Assembly: GCA_907164885.2 (NCBI GenBank)
Contig: OU015491.1
Location: 116,706,931 to 116,770,930, forward strand
Source: Dolomedes plantarius
Lineage: Eukaryota > Arthropoda > Arachnida > Araneae > Dolomedidae
Direction: 5' to 3'
DNA length: 64,000 bases
The notes beneath the pieces are model-generated. The model had not been told where the DNA came from, searched no databases, and was given only the letters and a program-made list of their open reading frames with translations. Shown here one piece after another: positions 10,435-23,096 of the stretch; the stretch's first letter is position 1; every line of letters starts with the position of its first letter. The position numbers and the translations under genes are program-made.

Positions 10435-12070
10435 ATAACTAGATATAGAATGCCTTATCCAACATCTGCGTTTAAAATGACCTTTATTCTGAAAAAAGAA
10501 TTATTACAGAAACAGCTATTTTTTAGATTAAAAAATAGCCAAAAGTCGCACACAGCAAGATCAGAAGAACAGGGTAGGTGTTCTAACACTTTGATGTTTT
10601 TTTTTGTTCAAGAATTTCAACTGTAATCCTTGCTGTATGATAAGATGCATTGTCATGATGATGTATAGGTCCCCTAGCGTTGAACTCTTGAAGAATTTCT
10701 GGAAGACACTTAAGGCTGCTATGTACTAAGAAAAAAAATCGTATTTCCCTTTTCCTCTTCTTGCAGACTCTTGTGGTGGGAGGAGTCCAGTTGGCAATTC
10801 GAAAATTCCAGCCCTTACGATTGACATTTTGAGGGATTGTAATGGCTCTCTCTCTATAGGGGGTTAAGCGCTGCCCCCAAATTTTTTATTAAATTTTTAT
10901 TAATTTTTTTATAAAATAAATTTTTTCAACTATTTACAGGTACATAAATGCTGATAATCAAATAAAATTGGTATTGTCAGATAGCCTGAAATTTTCTGCG
11001 AAGCGCTACAGGATTCATTATATAAATTTCGTCTACCGAAGGAATTTATGAGCGTTTAAAGCACACTGTACTAGATTTTCCACCGAATAATTTAAATTTT
11101 AAAATACTAATTGCATTTAAAAAAAAAAAAACGAAAAATGTAGACACATGTAAAATTTCTATCTCTATGACGGAGTACAATTATTCAACAAAAAAAATCT
11201 TTGAATCCAAGTCGGCAATCCGTGGACAAATTTTCTTCATAGGTTAACATTGAGGTGAGCGAATCCAATGGGGTTAGTACATAGCAGCCTTAATGGTGTA
11301 CCAGTTAGCTGTTACTGTCTTTTGCCTCTCTAGCTTTACGGCTTTGACCAGCACTGTACTTCTGAAGAACACGGCATACATTCCTTTTTTCAGTGATCGT
11401 TGTCTTTTCACCATCGTTGGTTTAGGGTCATCTTCAAAGACCCATAATTTACTTTCTTGACGTGTTGGAATGTCAAAAAAAGATATGTACGTCTCATCCC
11501 CAGTTATGATTTTATAAATAAGGGTGTCCACCATCATTAAGTAATTTTGGGGTTTCCTTACTAATTCTGTAACGCTTCGCATTTTGGTGTTCTGTCAAAT
11601 TAAGGGGGGGGGAAGAACCCAACGACAAGCTAATTTTTTCATATGCAGTTCTTTACGAATAATTTTATGTATAGCTGCAGATCCAATGTTATGTTCCTTC
11701 TGTATCATTTGGTAGGTACAGCGATCATCATCGATTAATATTTTTTGTACAGTTAACACGTTTTCTGGGACTACAGTTGACAAAGGTCTTCCTGTGTTTT
11801 CTTCCTCCAGGAGAGAATTTCGACATCTTCTAAATTCTGTAAAGAATCTGAATACAATAACACGAGATGGAACTTCATTTCCATATGTTAATTGTAGACG
11901 TTGAAGGCATTCTTCTTGATGTAGTCCCACTTTAAAATCCTAGAAAATTATAGCTCGATAATGCTTGCTCGTCAACTACATTTTCTCTTCTTTCAAAATT
12001 TATTCTACGACAGATAAATTGCAAATGTTGTCACAAATTATCGTCTGCGGACATAAAAGAGTTCATATTT
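10435..12070 (-). pseudogene. Mariner transposase fossil, split by a MITE
   Basis: Minus strand. The N-terminal part (11930 down to about 11600) has the mariner paired helix-turn-helix region, with the TGRP linker and a CRWV string before the catalytic domain. The next part (to 11294) contains the GDET motif with the first catalytic Asp. After the nested element at 10714-11289 the frame resumes with an HHDNASYHTA motif carrying the second Asp (about 10655), then a damaged CDFWLF region with the third. A G9 run at 11604-11612 shifts the frame and further stops occur upstream and downstream. Removing the nested element plus one TTAA would rejoin the two halves in frame, so the MITE landed after the gene existed. 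Terminal inverted repeats not located. Confidence 0.85.
10714..11289. mobile_element. 576-bp MITE with TTAA target duplications
   Basis: Perfect 16-bp terminal inverted repeats GGCTGCTATGTACTAA (10714-10729 and the complement at 11274-11289), flanked directly by TTAA at 10710-10713 and 11290-11293. The interior is non-coding and A+T-rich. TTAA duplication is the mark of piggyBac-type transposition, so a piggyBac-mobilised non-autonomous element is the best fit. It interrupts the mariner transposase gene. Confidence 0.88.
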
Positions 12071-12419
12071 AAATATCCGATCAATAGTTTTTTTTTTTTG
12101 CGCATATTGTCTTAAAAATTTCAGTGTTACCTTCGCATACATATAGGGAAGTATACATATATTTCTTTTTTAGTAATGTAGTGCCATATTTTATTTAAAC
12201 TATTTTATTAATGCCATCATACAAAATACAGCTATTATTAAGCCACCACACAGAATTTGAGAGGAAGCTGGACTTGGTTCACTCCCTCTAGAACTTTATG
12301 CTTTGGGAGATTATTATCATTAAAAACATTTATTTGTAAGCAGATAGTTTCAGCAAAGAGAGGGTCATTTTCACATTTCTATTTTTCCCAGGTCACGAGT
12401 TTGAAGTTAAATTAGGAAA

Positions 12420-13110
12420 TTGCAAGCTCATGCATTATCTGTTAAATGCTTGAATATACAAGAAGATAGATCCTCAGAACCCAGAGCCCTTGCCTCCTGA
12501 TGTCTTGTAGGGAACATTAAAGTTTAAATTTTCGAAAACACATGATAATAGTATTTTTATTTCAATGGATGTTTGCTTTCATCAGCACTTTCCGCAGCAT
12601 AGAGATCATACAAAGTTTTTTAACGTTGCGGTAAGGATGCAGATACTTTCCTAGGCACTATAATTTCTTGAGTAGTGACTCTTGTAGCAAGGATGGATGT
12701 GGGCAACGACATCAGAATCATCAATTTTGTTTGAAGTTGCCTAGCCCCTGCTGTCAACCACTCCCAAAACCTCCTTTTCCCTGAGGCGTCTGTACAGTCT
12801 TCCCCAACTTATTTTCCATATTCCTATGTTAAATTTCTTGCCCATTCTCAAATTCTTATATATGTCAGGGATAAAATAGTGAAATACTCTGGCTGAACCA
12901 CTGCCATCCTTTGTACATGACCTCTGTACCAAGCCACGGAAGAAAAAGTTCTGTTTAGAATAGCCTGACAACTTCCTAAATGCTATGAAGAGTTTTTCCA
13001 AAACTGACTGGGGGGTAAGTTCAGAGCAATGACATACTAAGTTACATCACAGAATACACCTTCTAAAACACGTGCTTGTTCACAACTCAGAAAATGTACG
13101 TGGTCCATTA
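12420..13110 (-). pseudogene. Fossil of arthropod DNA-transposon ORF, superfamily unassigned
   Basis: Read right to left. An N-terminal stretch (13001-12741) has the pattern of a widespread arthropod transposon protein: an F-x-x-L-G/S-x-x-x-x-Q-x-x-F region, then a segment ending V-x-D-S-R-G. About 150 bp further on (around 12620-12540) comes a damaged Y-D-L-Y ... K-Y-Y-Y-H-V-F segment that matches the family's Y-x-x-F zinc-region lead-in. Frames are broken by several stops. Recognition rests on remembered family patterns and is tentative; the element may be active elsewhere in the genome. Confidence 0.42.
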
Positions 13111-13474
13111 TAGTCCTGAAAGGAAATCAGTTGTTATTCAGTGATACATAGAGCTGTTGTCATCTGATGTTTAAAATGTATAGGATGAACATGGTTCACT
13201 ATTCAACTGAAAAAAAAAATGTTTTTACTATATCATGGCAGTGTTAGTACGAAATGGCTCAAAAATGGAGTTGGTTTACTTTAAATCTGAGCCCTCCATA
13301 TAATGTTAAGAAGAAAGAGCAGTTTGAGAAAGCTATTCAATATCAGATTGATTAAACTCGAACAAGATTTCAAAATTTAGTTAAAATTATTCCCGAAGAT
13401 AAATGTAAAAGGCAGATCTGAACAACTCAAGGCTATATAAAAGATTAGAGACGAAATTTACTAGCTAACAACAA

Positions 13475-13920
13475 CAATAATTACACGATAAAAATAACTT
13501 TTTATATACCATGTTTTTAAATTTTCTGTTGAATAATATAAACTTGACAATTCTATGCATTAATAAATACTTAAAAAATTTTTTTTGATGAATTATCCCA
13601 TCAACTTGAAAGAAAATTAAGTTAATTGGAAGTTAACTTGCATTTAACTTTTCATTCCCGTTCCAGCCAATAGATGGCTGCACCAGTCTACAAAACAAAA
13701 TTAACTGAAAGTAACTGAAAATTAATTTAATTCTGTTTAAAGATGGCTAAAAGTATTAAAAAAATGCATTATCATCGTTTTCTGAGCTATTCTAAAAGTT
13801 TCAAATGTCTAGCTAGTCAGGAAGTTAGTTAAAAATCGATTGCAAGATTTGTACTAGACAAACACACACACAAACAATCACACAAACAAGAAAGCAAGTT
13901 AATAAAAACATGGTAAAAAA
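13475..13920 (+). repeat. Dispersed 0.44-kb repeat, copy 1
   Basis: Closely similar throughout to 39456-39889 in the same orientation. It starts CAATAATTACA and ends ATGGTAAAAAA, with shared blocks such as CCAATAGATGGCTGCACCAG. No open frame and no clear terminal inverted repeats. The second copy sits inside a hAT transposase gene, which proves it is mobile. Confidence 0.75.
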
Positions 13921-14458
13921 TAGACAGAAAGAAAGAAAGAAAAATATGTGAGTATTCGCAGACAATCTTTTTTCATCAGTATAGCGAGAAATACTAATAA
14001 ACTAAAAAAGCGCTTAGTGAATAATTTAATCTTGGAGAAAAATAAATTTAGGTGTATGTATGTGTGCGCACGTATATATGTATGTTCATGCTTGCGTGTT
14101 ATAATTAAAAATTATAATTTAAAATATTACTTCTGTTAAACGTCGTCTTTCTTTTTACTTGACAAATTTCGGATGAATTGTCCACTCTCGTGTGGTTGTA
14201 TGATTACCTTTCAATCGTGGGTCCATAAGAAATAAAAGAGAAGCTAATTAATAATAAAACAAAATAATTTATTCAACAGCGTTTGAGCATAACAGCTCAC
14301 TTTCGTTTCCTCGTTACACCTGGTGATTATCATCACGTCATCAGCGCCATCTCACCTATCTTGACATAAAAATAAACTTTAACATTTCTAATATTTCCTC
14401 AAAATTTTCTTTTACGTTTCATTCATTAATTCATGCTAAGTTTTGAATTTTGATTTTC
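13921..14458. other. No recognised feature
   Basis: Short (GAAA)n run near 13925-13945, otherwise unremarkable A+T-rich DNA. Confidence 0.4.
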
Positions 14459-14618
14459 TTCGACATCCTCAAATCTCGTTCCCTTCAGCAAATTGGCCCA
14501 GCATGAGGTTGTGGAGATGTAACACCCTCCTTACTCTCCGAACTTAGCAACGGCAGACTTTTTCTTGTTTCTAAAACTGAAAGATTTGCTGAAGGGAACT
14601 AGATTTGAGGATGTCGAA
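14459..14618. repeat. Inverted repeat with 35-bp arms
   Basis: The arm at 14459-14493 (starting TTCGACATCCTCAAATCT) is complementary to 14584-14618 with one mismatch, around a 90-base spacer. A transcript would form a long hairpin. It may be a short MITE or a hairpin RNA source; no target duplication was found. Confidence 0.7.
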
Positions 14619-14667
14619 GGCATCAAGAAAACAATGACGTCCACATTAAAGTCAACATATATATATA

Positions 14668-14840
14668 CAGTGGAATCTCAATCGATCGTTTTCGGATCCA
14701 TCGTTTTTCCGTATGTATCGTTCATTTTATCCAGTCCCAACACTCATATTGCTTTGTTATGTTTCCGCATCTATCGTTCTCCCGCATTTATCGTTCATTT
14801 CAATCGGTCCCTTGAAAAACGATAGATCGAGATTCCACTG
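14668..14840. mobile_element. pogo/Tigger-like MITE, 173 bp
   Basis: Terminal inverted repeats begin CAGTGGAATCTC and end GAGATTCCACTG, bounded by TA on both sides. The interior repeats CATCGTTTTTCC-type words. The CAGTGGAA end and TA duplication fit pogo/Tigger-type elements. The flanks GTCAACATATATA and TATATATGTTGAC are themselves complementary, extending the palindrome. Confidence 0.75.
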
Positions 14841-14858
14841 TATATATATGTTGACGTC

Positions 14859-14913
<55 letters not shown>

Positions 14914-14947
14914 GTGTATATATATATATATATATATACACACACAT
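14859..14947. repeat. (CA)n/(TA)n microsatellite
   Basis: (CA)12 followed by interrupted (TA)n and ending in CACACA. The short frames predicted across it are repeat translations. Confidence 0.95.
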
Positions 14948-15389
14948 ACGGGTATATTGTTAAACTTTGGTTATTTTAGAAAATTTAAGTTGCTCAGTTT
15001 ATACTTTTTTCTTTTACACTGATCATTCCGGTTGCTATGATTAATCTGAAAATAAACTACTAAAGAACAATGAGCACCGTATATTTTAGCACATGTACGC
15101 AATATTACATTAATTTGATTACGCATGTTACTTGCTTACTTAAATGAAACAGGTATAACAATAATTTCTGACAAAAAATTTCACTCTAGATGATTGTCAG
15201 GGCATATTTTACTTTAAACAGTAACGGTTCTCCAACAAAAGAGAGTAGTGAATCATAAAATGAAATTACGCATTTTCCCAATTTGTTAATGATTAATAAT
15301 TTCACCATAATTCGGAAATACATGCGCAGATTCATTCTCTTCATATGCCCACGGTTTTTAATTCCTACTAATCTCACCAATTACTTATC

Positions 15390-15825
15390 GCCGTAACAGG
15401 GAATTTCGTTCACCGCAGATAAGGTGCTCTCTGATCTCTGCCTCAGCCTCACATTGTTAGCAGATAAATTCCTCCATGTGATGCGCAGGGAGCATCTCCC
15501 TCCGCGGCTCGGTTATCTTCGGATTCCACACTACTCTCGCTGAGGGATTTCGCTCTCCCATTGGCCACAGTGGCAGAAATAAAAAGGTAATTATTTACGC
15601 CATCTCGCAAAAAAGGCCGTGGAATCGCTGAAACATACGGAGTAAGTGAGTGCTAGCGTGAGTTGAAAAAACCAAGCTCAGCTGACCTTGGGGGACGGCA
15701 CACATTATCTGCCCTCGCATCTGCACTCGCAATAACGGCATTGGACAGTGATCAGTACTCATTTCTCAGCCCCTTTGTCTACTGAACAGAGAGATACGAG
15801 CCCTGCTCATTAGTTTCTTAGGTAA
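15390..15825 (+). promoter_or_regulatory. Candidate promoter with 5' non-coding exon
   Basis: A G+C-rich island within A+T-rich surroundings. It has an inverted CCAAT string (CCATTGGCC near 15558-15566), an AATAAAAAGG TATA-like string about 20 bp on, and a tail ending CTTAG followed by GTAAGC (about 15818-15825), a good splice donor. No coding frame crosses it. It could be the start of a transcript running right, possibly the ABCG gene whose first coding exon needs an upstream exon. Neither transcription nor linkage can be shown from sequence; an unrelated repeat is also possible. Confidence 0.28.
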
Positions 15826-15856
15826 GCCGATTATTGTAACATTTACGTTTAAGAGC

Positions 15857-16034
<178 letters not shown>

Positions 16035-16100
16035 ATAAATAAATGATATGGGGATTTTTAAATAGTTTTTAAAACAAATGGAAATTCTCTATTTTTTTTA

Positions 16101-17190
16101 GGTATCCGTGCACCTTTGAAACGGTATTTTCAATCAAAAATCGATTTTACACTTATACAAGAATATCGAAGTCTAAACTTTTACCTTTCTAATTCTGTTT
16201 GAATAATGTTTCTATCTTAACTGAGAGCCGAGTAACAGCAATTTTAACAACAGTTGTCAAAGAATTTTATAACTGGAATTAGCTTTTCGAATTTTTTTTC
16301 CTCATTTCTCTTTACGCAAAACATCCCACAGTAAAAAGGTATAACAGTAAAGTATTAGGCCTTAAAATTTTGAATAGTTGCTCTTCAAATGTTTGTAAAG
16401 GGAAATAGACTACACTCATCAATATAGATTAAATTATTTTTTGTTAACCTTCGCATGGATTGCAAATGACAATGAATTTTAAGCAATTTTTCGGTACATC
16501 AGTACTTAAACTGCTACAGCTTCTGAGATGAACAGAATATTATCTTGAGAATACTCTATTCTCTAGAGTCTAGAGAAAGTTATGTTCATTCTACAATTTA
16601 TAAAATGATAATATAAATGTTTATTTTTGAGTTATCATGTTTTGCAGAAATGTCAAATTTGCAACCAGTTTTTCCAGTTTTTCCCCCTTGAACACAATAT
16701 TTTAATGTAACAGCTAAATTTTTTATACATTTTTCCAAGTTTTAATTTATCTCATTATAAAATATTGATAAAAAGACAAAATTAAAAAAAAATGCAGGTA
16801 GTCTCTTCTAACGAAACTACCGCGGGTTATTAACGTAGAATTACTTATCGTCTCTTACCTCTTTTTCTTTCTACAATAAAATTCCTACATACGAAGAGAA
16901 GGATGAGTGATAACATTATGCAGAATAGGTCGATGGTAAGAAAAATAAGTTACATATGTCAGAAAATAGGGGGTAATGTGTCGTGTAAATTTTGGTTAAG
17001 TATGAAGGGAGAAGAAAGGATAATACAAAAAAAAAACACCTTTTAGAACTAATATTCTGCCACTCTTGATTTTAAACTCGCGACGACGGTTTTAACGTCT
17101 GAAATTTTGCTTTACCGCGGTCCGTTACGGAGGAACGTAATTCTACGGTAAAAATTTGGAAAAAATCACCTCCGAAGGTGCACGGATACC
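16101..17190. mobile_element. 1.09-kb TIR element with TTA duplications (PIF/Harbinger-like)
   Basis: Ends are inverted: GGTATCCGTGCACCTT at 16101-16116 and its exact complement at 17175-17190. TTA lies directly outside each end (16098-16100 and 17191-17193). A 3-bp TTA/TAA duplication is characteristic of PIF/Harbinger elements. No transposase frame remains, so this is a non-autonomous copy. Its right third is the dispersed repeat also found at 7718-8016. Confidence 0.75.
16793..17150 (-). repeat. Dispersed repeat, copy 2, inside the TTA element
   Basis: Its ends match those of 7718-8016 in inverse orientation. CGTAGAATTAC near 16838 and its complement near 17137 form subterminal inverted repeats. 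Confidence 0.6.
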
Positions 17191-17193
17191 TTA

Positions 17194-20100
17194 GCTTTTT
17201 CTTTATCATGTTTTTTAAATAGCATTTGAAAAGAAAAAATTAAACTTGTAAATATTTTTATTAATGGAAAACCAAGTTGAAAGAACAATTGATTCCACGT
17301 GATCAATTATTATAGCAAAAATTATTTGAGAGAGATGAACATATGTGTATACATGTGTGCTGTATTAAGCCTAGTTGAGTCATATACTTTTTTTACAGTT
17401 AAAAAAATATTAATAATTGTTTGTTCAATTATTTAAAATTAAAATTTGAAAGAACTAATAGTGTGATTAAAGATGATATTTTAGGACAACTCTTTTTTAT
17501 GTAATTTTTTAAAAGTATTTTTGTAATTAAGATAATTGTTATTTTACAAAACAACGTTCTGTTTCATTAAATTTTAATATTTTGAATGAGAACGGTAGGA
17601 AAAAGGCAACAAAAATAGTTTAAGCACATAGACTATTGCTTGAGTTATAATAACTTTCCAATGAAACTAAAATAAATAAGAATTAAATTTTTCAGTTATA
17701 ATGATAAAAATCATCTTATTATGTATACATCACATGTGTAAAATTTTATTACTCATATACAAAACATTAAATAACTAAAAATCAAGATTTGCTCTAAAAA
17801 AAGATGTAATTTAAGTAAATAGATTGTATTTTTATTGAAACTAAAAAAAAGTATCAGAGGTATTAAAAATATTTAGCTATTGCTCTTTTAGTTGAATCTT
17901 TTTGATGCGAATTAAACATAATTAAAAATATTTAGCTATTGCTCTTTTAGTCGAATCTTTTTGATGCGAATTAAACAGAATTTTTATGAATCTTCACATT
18001 ATTGGTTTAAATATTTCACCAGCATTCAACAGTAAATCTTTATTTATAAAAAAATCTAACTGTATTAATTCATATACATTAATTAAATCCATATTTAGAA
18101 ATTTCCTTTCAAACTTTAAATCGGAAAACACTGGGAAAAATAAAGTTTTACCGTCTAAGTTCTGTCGCAAAAACTCATCAGTACGTAACTAATATATTCA
18201 ACATAAGTACTCATCAAATATAAAAGATCATAATACGCTTTAATGCAAACTATTTTTTTTCTTCGCATAACTTTTTATATTTCTGCAGTGGCTGATGCTA
18301 TGATTAACCACGATAAAAAATGTCAGACGCTGCATTCATAAATATGTGATATATTACATTACACAGAACCTCAAAAAAGGGAGAAAAGCAGTAAAGTATT
18401 GGACTAAGATGAAACACCCTGTTGTTTTTACAGCTGGAATAATTTGCATATTTAAATACCTTTTGGATATAGGCTCTTCTGCTTACGTCAAAGATTGTTC
18501 AGCCCTGATTGCCTTATAAGTGACAGTTTGTCGTGATTTAGACGTCATCAGTCCTGACATGTTGAGGCACAGCAAAACGGTTTAGTGACTGATCCGTTAT
18601 GAAACAATGAACAATAGATTCCCTTCCAAACGAAAGTAAACAAAAAGTGTGAAGGCCGGACTACTTTTAAAATTGACGAATACAAATGACGAACAGTTAA
18701 CGGGTAAAAGTATCTTAACCTGGGGAATGCGCCACACTGGTGAATACGCCTCACATCCATATACACCGTAGAAGTGGTAAAGCAAAATCTTGTTCTGAAT
18801 TTTTTTGACGCAAGCATGTTAACTTCTGTGCCTTTAAGAAACCACAGTTAAACGCTCCAAGAGAAAAAAAAACCCATCCTAAAAGTTGACGTTATAATAC
18901 GTGACCAATGTAACACGCGCGGAAGACTCAAAACTGATTAATTCCATTGATATACATATTGTTTCTTAAATCTACTGACGCAGTTGGATTTTAATTTTCA
19001 TTTGTGCCCATAATTCGGAAGTTTATATCATTTGTTTGAAACATATTAACGGCAATAACCAAAATTAATAGAAGACTAGGAGAGGGGTTGTTAACTGTGT
19101 CATATGCACTGTTCGTAGCAACTTCTCAAAACTCTATAGCAGAAATAGCGGCACAGAGAAGGGAAGCTACAAAATTTACCGTGGTATAGCCACAACACGT
19201 CCTAATTCCGCAGATGACAAAATTTGACGTCTAAATCTAAACAAATCTATCCAAGCCAAGGTTTATCTACCCGAAGTTAGAAATATTTAAAGATCGCTAA
19301 CCATGGAAGTACGTAGTTTGAGATTTCATTATGTAATCAATCATCCATTTGCGTTCAGGCTAGTCACTTGACAAAATGAAAATTACTTTATTCATATTTC
19401 CCGCTTGATAAATTTCTTTGTTATCATGATTATACGTATATCTTTTATGGTAATCACTTATGATATTTGATTTCATATATTGTGTGCAAAGCTCATTGTT
19501 CTTTTGAGGGTAAGTCGCAGAGTAGTTTCTGAGATTTCCAAGGATAACAAAATAAAGAGTAATTTTAGAATTGACTGCAATTGAAAAATTCTAGAAAAAA
19601 AATAATAAATAAATCAAAATTTAATGCCAAGTTAAATCAAGAAAGATAAAAAAAGGCATCATGATCTGACTTTTGTGTGTTTAATGCTAAAACGTATAAA
19701 GTGACTTAAAATACCGATCCTAGTACTGAAGCTAAAATATGTGGACCGTTATGACCTCTCCTACCTACTACTAAAGAATTACTGATACAAGAATACATTG
19801 TACTATTGGAACTACATGTTCACCCTTTTTTTAATTGTGATAAAAAAAATCCTTCAGTTGCTAAAATTTCAACCAGTAAAAATATTTTCTTTATTTATAA
19901 GGATTTATAAATAAATGTTTAAAAACAATTATCACCAAATAAGATTCCTGTAAATTTAGAAGAGGTAATTGTCTTTGTAAGAAAAAATAAATGAATTTCA
20001 TTCTAAAAACATCATCATTTGAAATATCGTAAAAAATTTTAATGGAGTGAGCCATTAGGAACACACTTTAATATTTAATTTGGAGGGCTACAAACCAATA

Positions 20101-20503
20101 AACGTGCAATAACAAGAAAAATCCATTTTAGAGTTAATGCTGAAAGTGAAAACAAAATACGGAAAATAAAATTTAGTACATTTTAGAGGAATCAATTAAA
20201 ACGAGAAAGTTTTTGAACGCGTGAAATGAATTCTTTTAATGGATAAACTTCTGTAGTACGTCTGTACCCTTGAATTTCCTCCCGCAGCAGGGAAACAAAC
20301 TAATATTAAATAAACGTTAAGCAGATGCTTTTTGGAGTGTGATTCAACTAATCGTGATAAGATATTGCAGTCAATTCTATCAGCTGCATAGATTTTTATG
20401 GCAAGTCATAAAGATAAAAACTATTGGACAATGTAAACATTCAAGGTTGTATTTTAGACCCATATTTGCTATTTGCTATTTTCTGTTGAAACATAAGTTT
20501 GTC

Positions 20504-20504
<1 letters not shown>
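17194..20504. other. A+T-rich stretch without recognised genes
   Basis: No protein-coding signature seen on either strand. The frame at 18548-18817 (minus) lacks any domain pattern. One tandem duplication at 17862-17979 is listed separately. Confidence 0.45.
17862..17979. repeat. 59-bp tandem duplication
   Basis: Two consecutive 59-bp units starting ATTAAAAATATTTAGC, differing at about two positions, so the duplication is recent. Confidence 0.9.

Positions 20505-20547
<43 letters not shown>
20505..20547. repeat. (TA)n microsatellite
   Basis: Pure TA dinucleotide run. Confidence 0.95.
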
Positions 20548-20548
<1 letters not shown>

Positions 20549-23096
20549 TTACTTATTTATTTATAACAAAAAAATTGAACTTCACAACATTTAGCCAAAC
20601 CCGCAATGATCTATCCCTACAAATTATAGAAACTACAATAATTCAGTCATGCATTTTTAACAATGCTTCCACATAAGTAAGCGAAATTGAAGCCAAACAG
20701 TGTATTTAAAAAAATAGGAGGTTATAGGTGTTGAACTAATGATAGTATCAAGTTCATTTACCGTTTTTGTTGTTGTCATTAACAAATGTCATAAAGTATT
20801 ATGAGTTCATTTGTATACAAATGAATAAGGATACGCTGACGCGAGCTGACATAGTAAATATTTAACGTTTCTATACTTCCTTTACTAGGGAAGAAAATAT
20901 GTATCTAAGGAACCATTTAAGCAAAACGTATTTTATAAAATATTTAGGAAACATTATCTGAGACAGAAATCGTATTTAAATTTGAATGATTAGACTAAAT
21001 TTACATTCTAATAAAGAAACCAAGCTAATAAGAATTATTTAACTTTCAAAACTAGAACAATACTTAGTCGGGAAAATAGTCACGAATAAGGTGATTGGAT
21101 GCAAAGAAGAGTCACCTCTCGCGGATACTCCGTGAAACAACGAGAAACACCGAGAGTTTCAGAGCTAAGATGTCATATTGTCACGCAACTTCTTTCTGTC
21201 AGCCGTTGTTCCAGACCTTTTAAAACTGCTTCATGGCCGGAGTATACTACTTAATGTGTCTCTCACCCACCTTCGATTGGTCTAGAAACAATGTACAGCA
21301 GAAAACCTAAAGATAAACCTTCCCAGAGAAGTGCGGAATATGAGTTTGAAAATTGGCACCAAATCTTCATGGACTCAGCAAAGACAATGCGAAAGGTTTC
21401 ATCGACGGATCGTTGATCTGCCAGGCTGCTTTTGTAAAGAAAGTATGGAAAGAATACTGCAGGCATTAACTCTTTATACCAGTATTCACGATCTATTCGC
21501 TGTTTCTCCTTTATGATTGAAATTTGAATTATTTTGTACGTGGAGGAGGAGGGGGCTATATAAAATTGAATGTAGTTATCATTAATTCCGAAAAGGAAGT
21601 AAAATTCATCAGTTCAAATGGAACGCTTGCTATGGCTGTCGAACCACTATTCATGACCGCCCGGAGACGATATGTCAAGTATTGATGAATGCCTAGACCT
21701 GATATACATCTATTACAGCTATTAAAGGTTTGGACACGACTCGTAGTGCAAAGGATTTAATGTGTCAATGGATAGCATTTAGCAAATCTGTTTGAGCTGT
21801 TAATACTGCTTCTACTGTAGCATGATCCACATTCATTGTAACCTTCCTTTTCTTTCCTTTCTAGTCCTTCCAGTAAACTCGTGAGACTATACTTACTGTT
21901 TATACTTATTGCCATTTTCAAGTTTATGTTTATTGCCATTATCATTAAGTACTATTCAAGCCCATTAAATCTTTTTTTTAAATTTACAATTCTTTATGAG
22001 AGAGACTACAATGCTTGTTTTTGTACGTTATAAGATTACTAGAAGGTAACCCGTCATTTTGACGTCATAATACTAATAATGACGTCATAATGGAAAAAGT
22101 ATATGAAGGTTAAAAATATCCCGAATTATCTAACAGTATTGCATTTAATCCATACCTTGTAAAAGAAAACCCTTTCATTATTTTTTATTTATTTAGTTTT
22201 TCATGCGATTGGAGTAGTAGACTGCCATCCAGTTTTTTACAGCTCACTAAGCGATATGAATACTTAAGCTACTTGATTCATTCACATTCAAGTTTGTTTA
22301 CTTTCAGAAATCATCGCAAAAGTAAACAGATTTTTAAAAACTGTTAAATATACAGCTAAAAGCATCCAATTTTTTTTAGTTCTGAATGTTTTATAGAAAA
22401 ATAGGCTGAACAAACGTGATTTGACGAAGAAGATATTAGTTTTTAGGTAAGAAAAAATTCTGATCCACATCTGAAATTGAAATTAAGCCTAACAGGCCGT
22501 TTGTTTACTGAGGGCTTCAATTGAAAGATGAGTACAGCCCGGAAGTGTTATACAGAGACAACGGCTATTATATATATAATTATCAGCTCTGAATGAAATC
22601 TCTTTAACAGAGAAGTGGTTTTTAAAACTGTATTTATCATTTTAACCGCGTAGATGAAAAAACAGGCTTGACATTGAATAAAATGTAATTCGTGAATCAT
22701 GGCGCAGAAATTTATATCTTTCTTCTTACGTTTATTTTATTTCCTTGCAATCTCGAGGATTGTATTTTCCATTATTTATTATTTTCCTTACGTGCGACGA
22801 AGCTTTTATGAAAATCTGAAAAGATAATTCTCTCGAGAAATGTTCACGTTTAGTTCAACTGAATTTTTTTGAATTTCTTAAGGCTTAAATGTTGATTTTT
22901 AAAAATGAATACCTAAACCATGTCAGTGTAGATAGCTTTAATCTTACTGAAATAAATTTAACAAGCATATGATCATGAGTTTGTTTTGAGACAAACTTTC
23001 CAAAATGGAAACTCCCGAATATAATTGTATTGTAAAAAAATACAGTTCAGTAACTTTCAGTTGCAAGAAATCATAAGTTTAAAAAATAACGTCTTA
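20548..23096. other. No recognised gene
   Basis: A slightly more G+C-rich patch at about 21100-21520 has short frames on both strands but no recognisable domain. The rest is A+T-rich. Confidence 0.4.

Noticed and set aside
14565..14825. 86-codon plus-strand gene
   Set aside because: The frame runs through the right arm of a hairpin and a pogo-like MITE.
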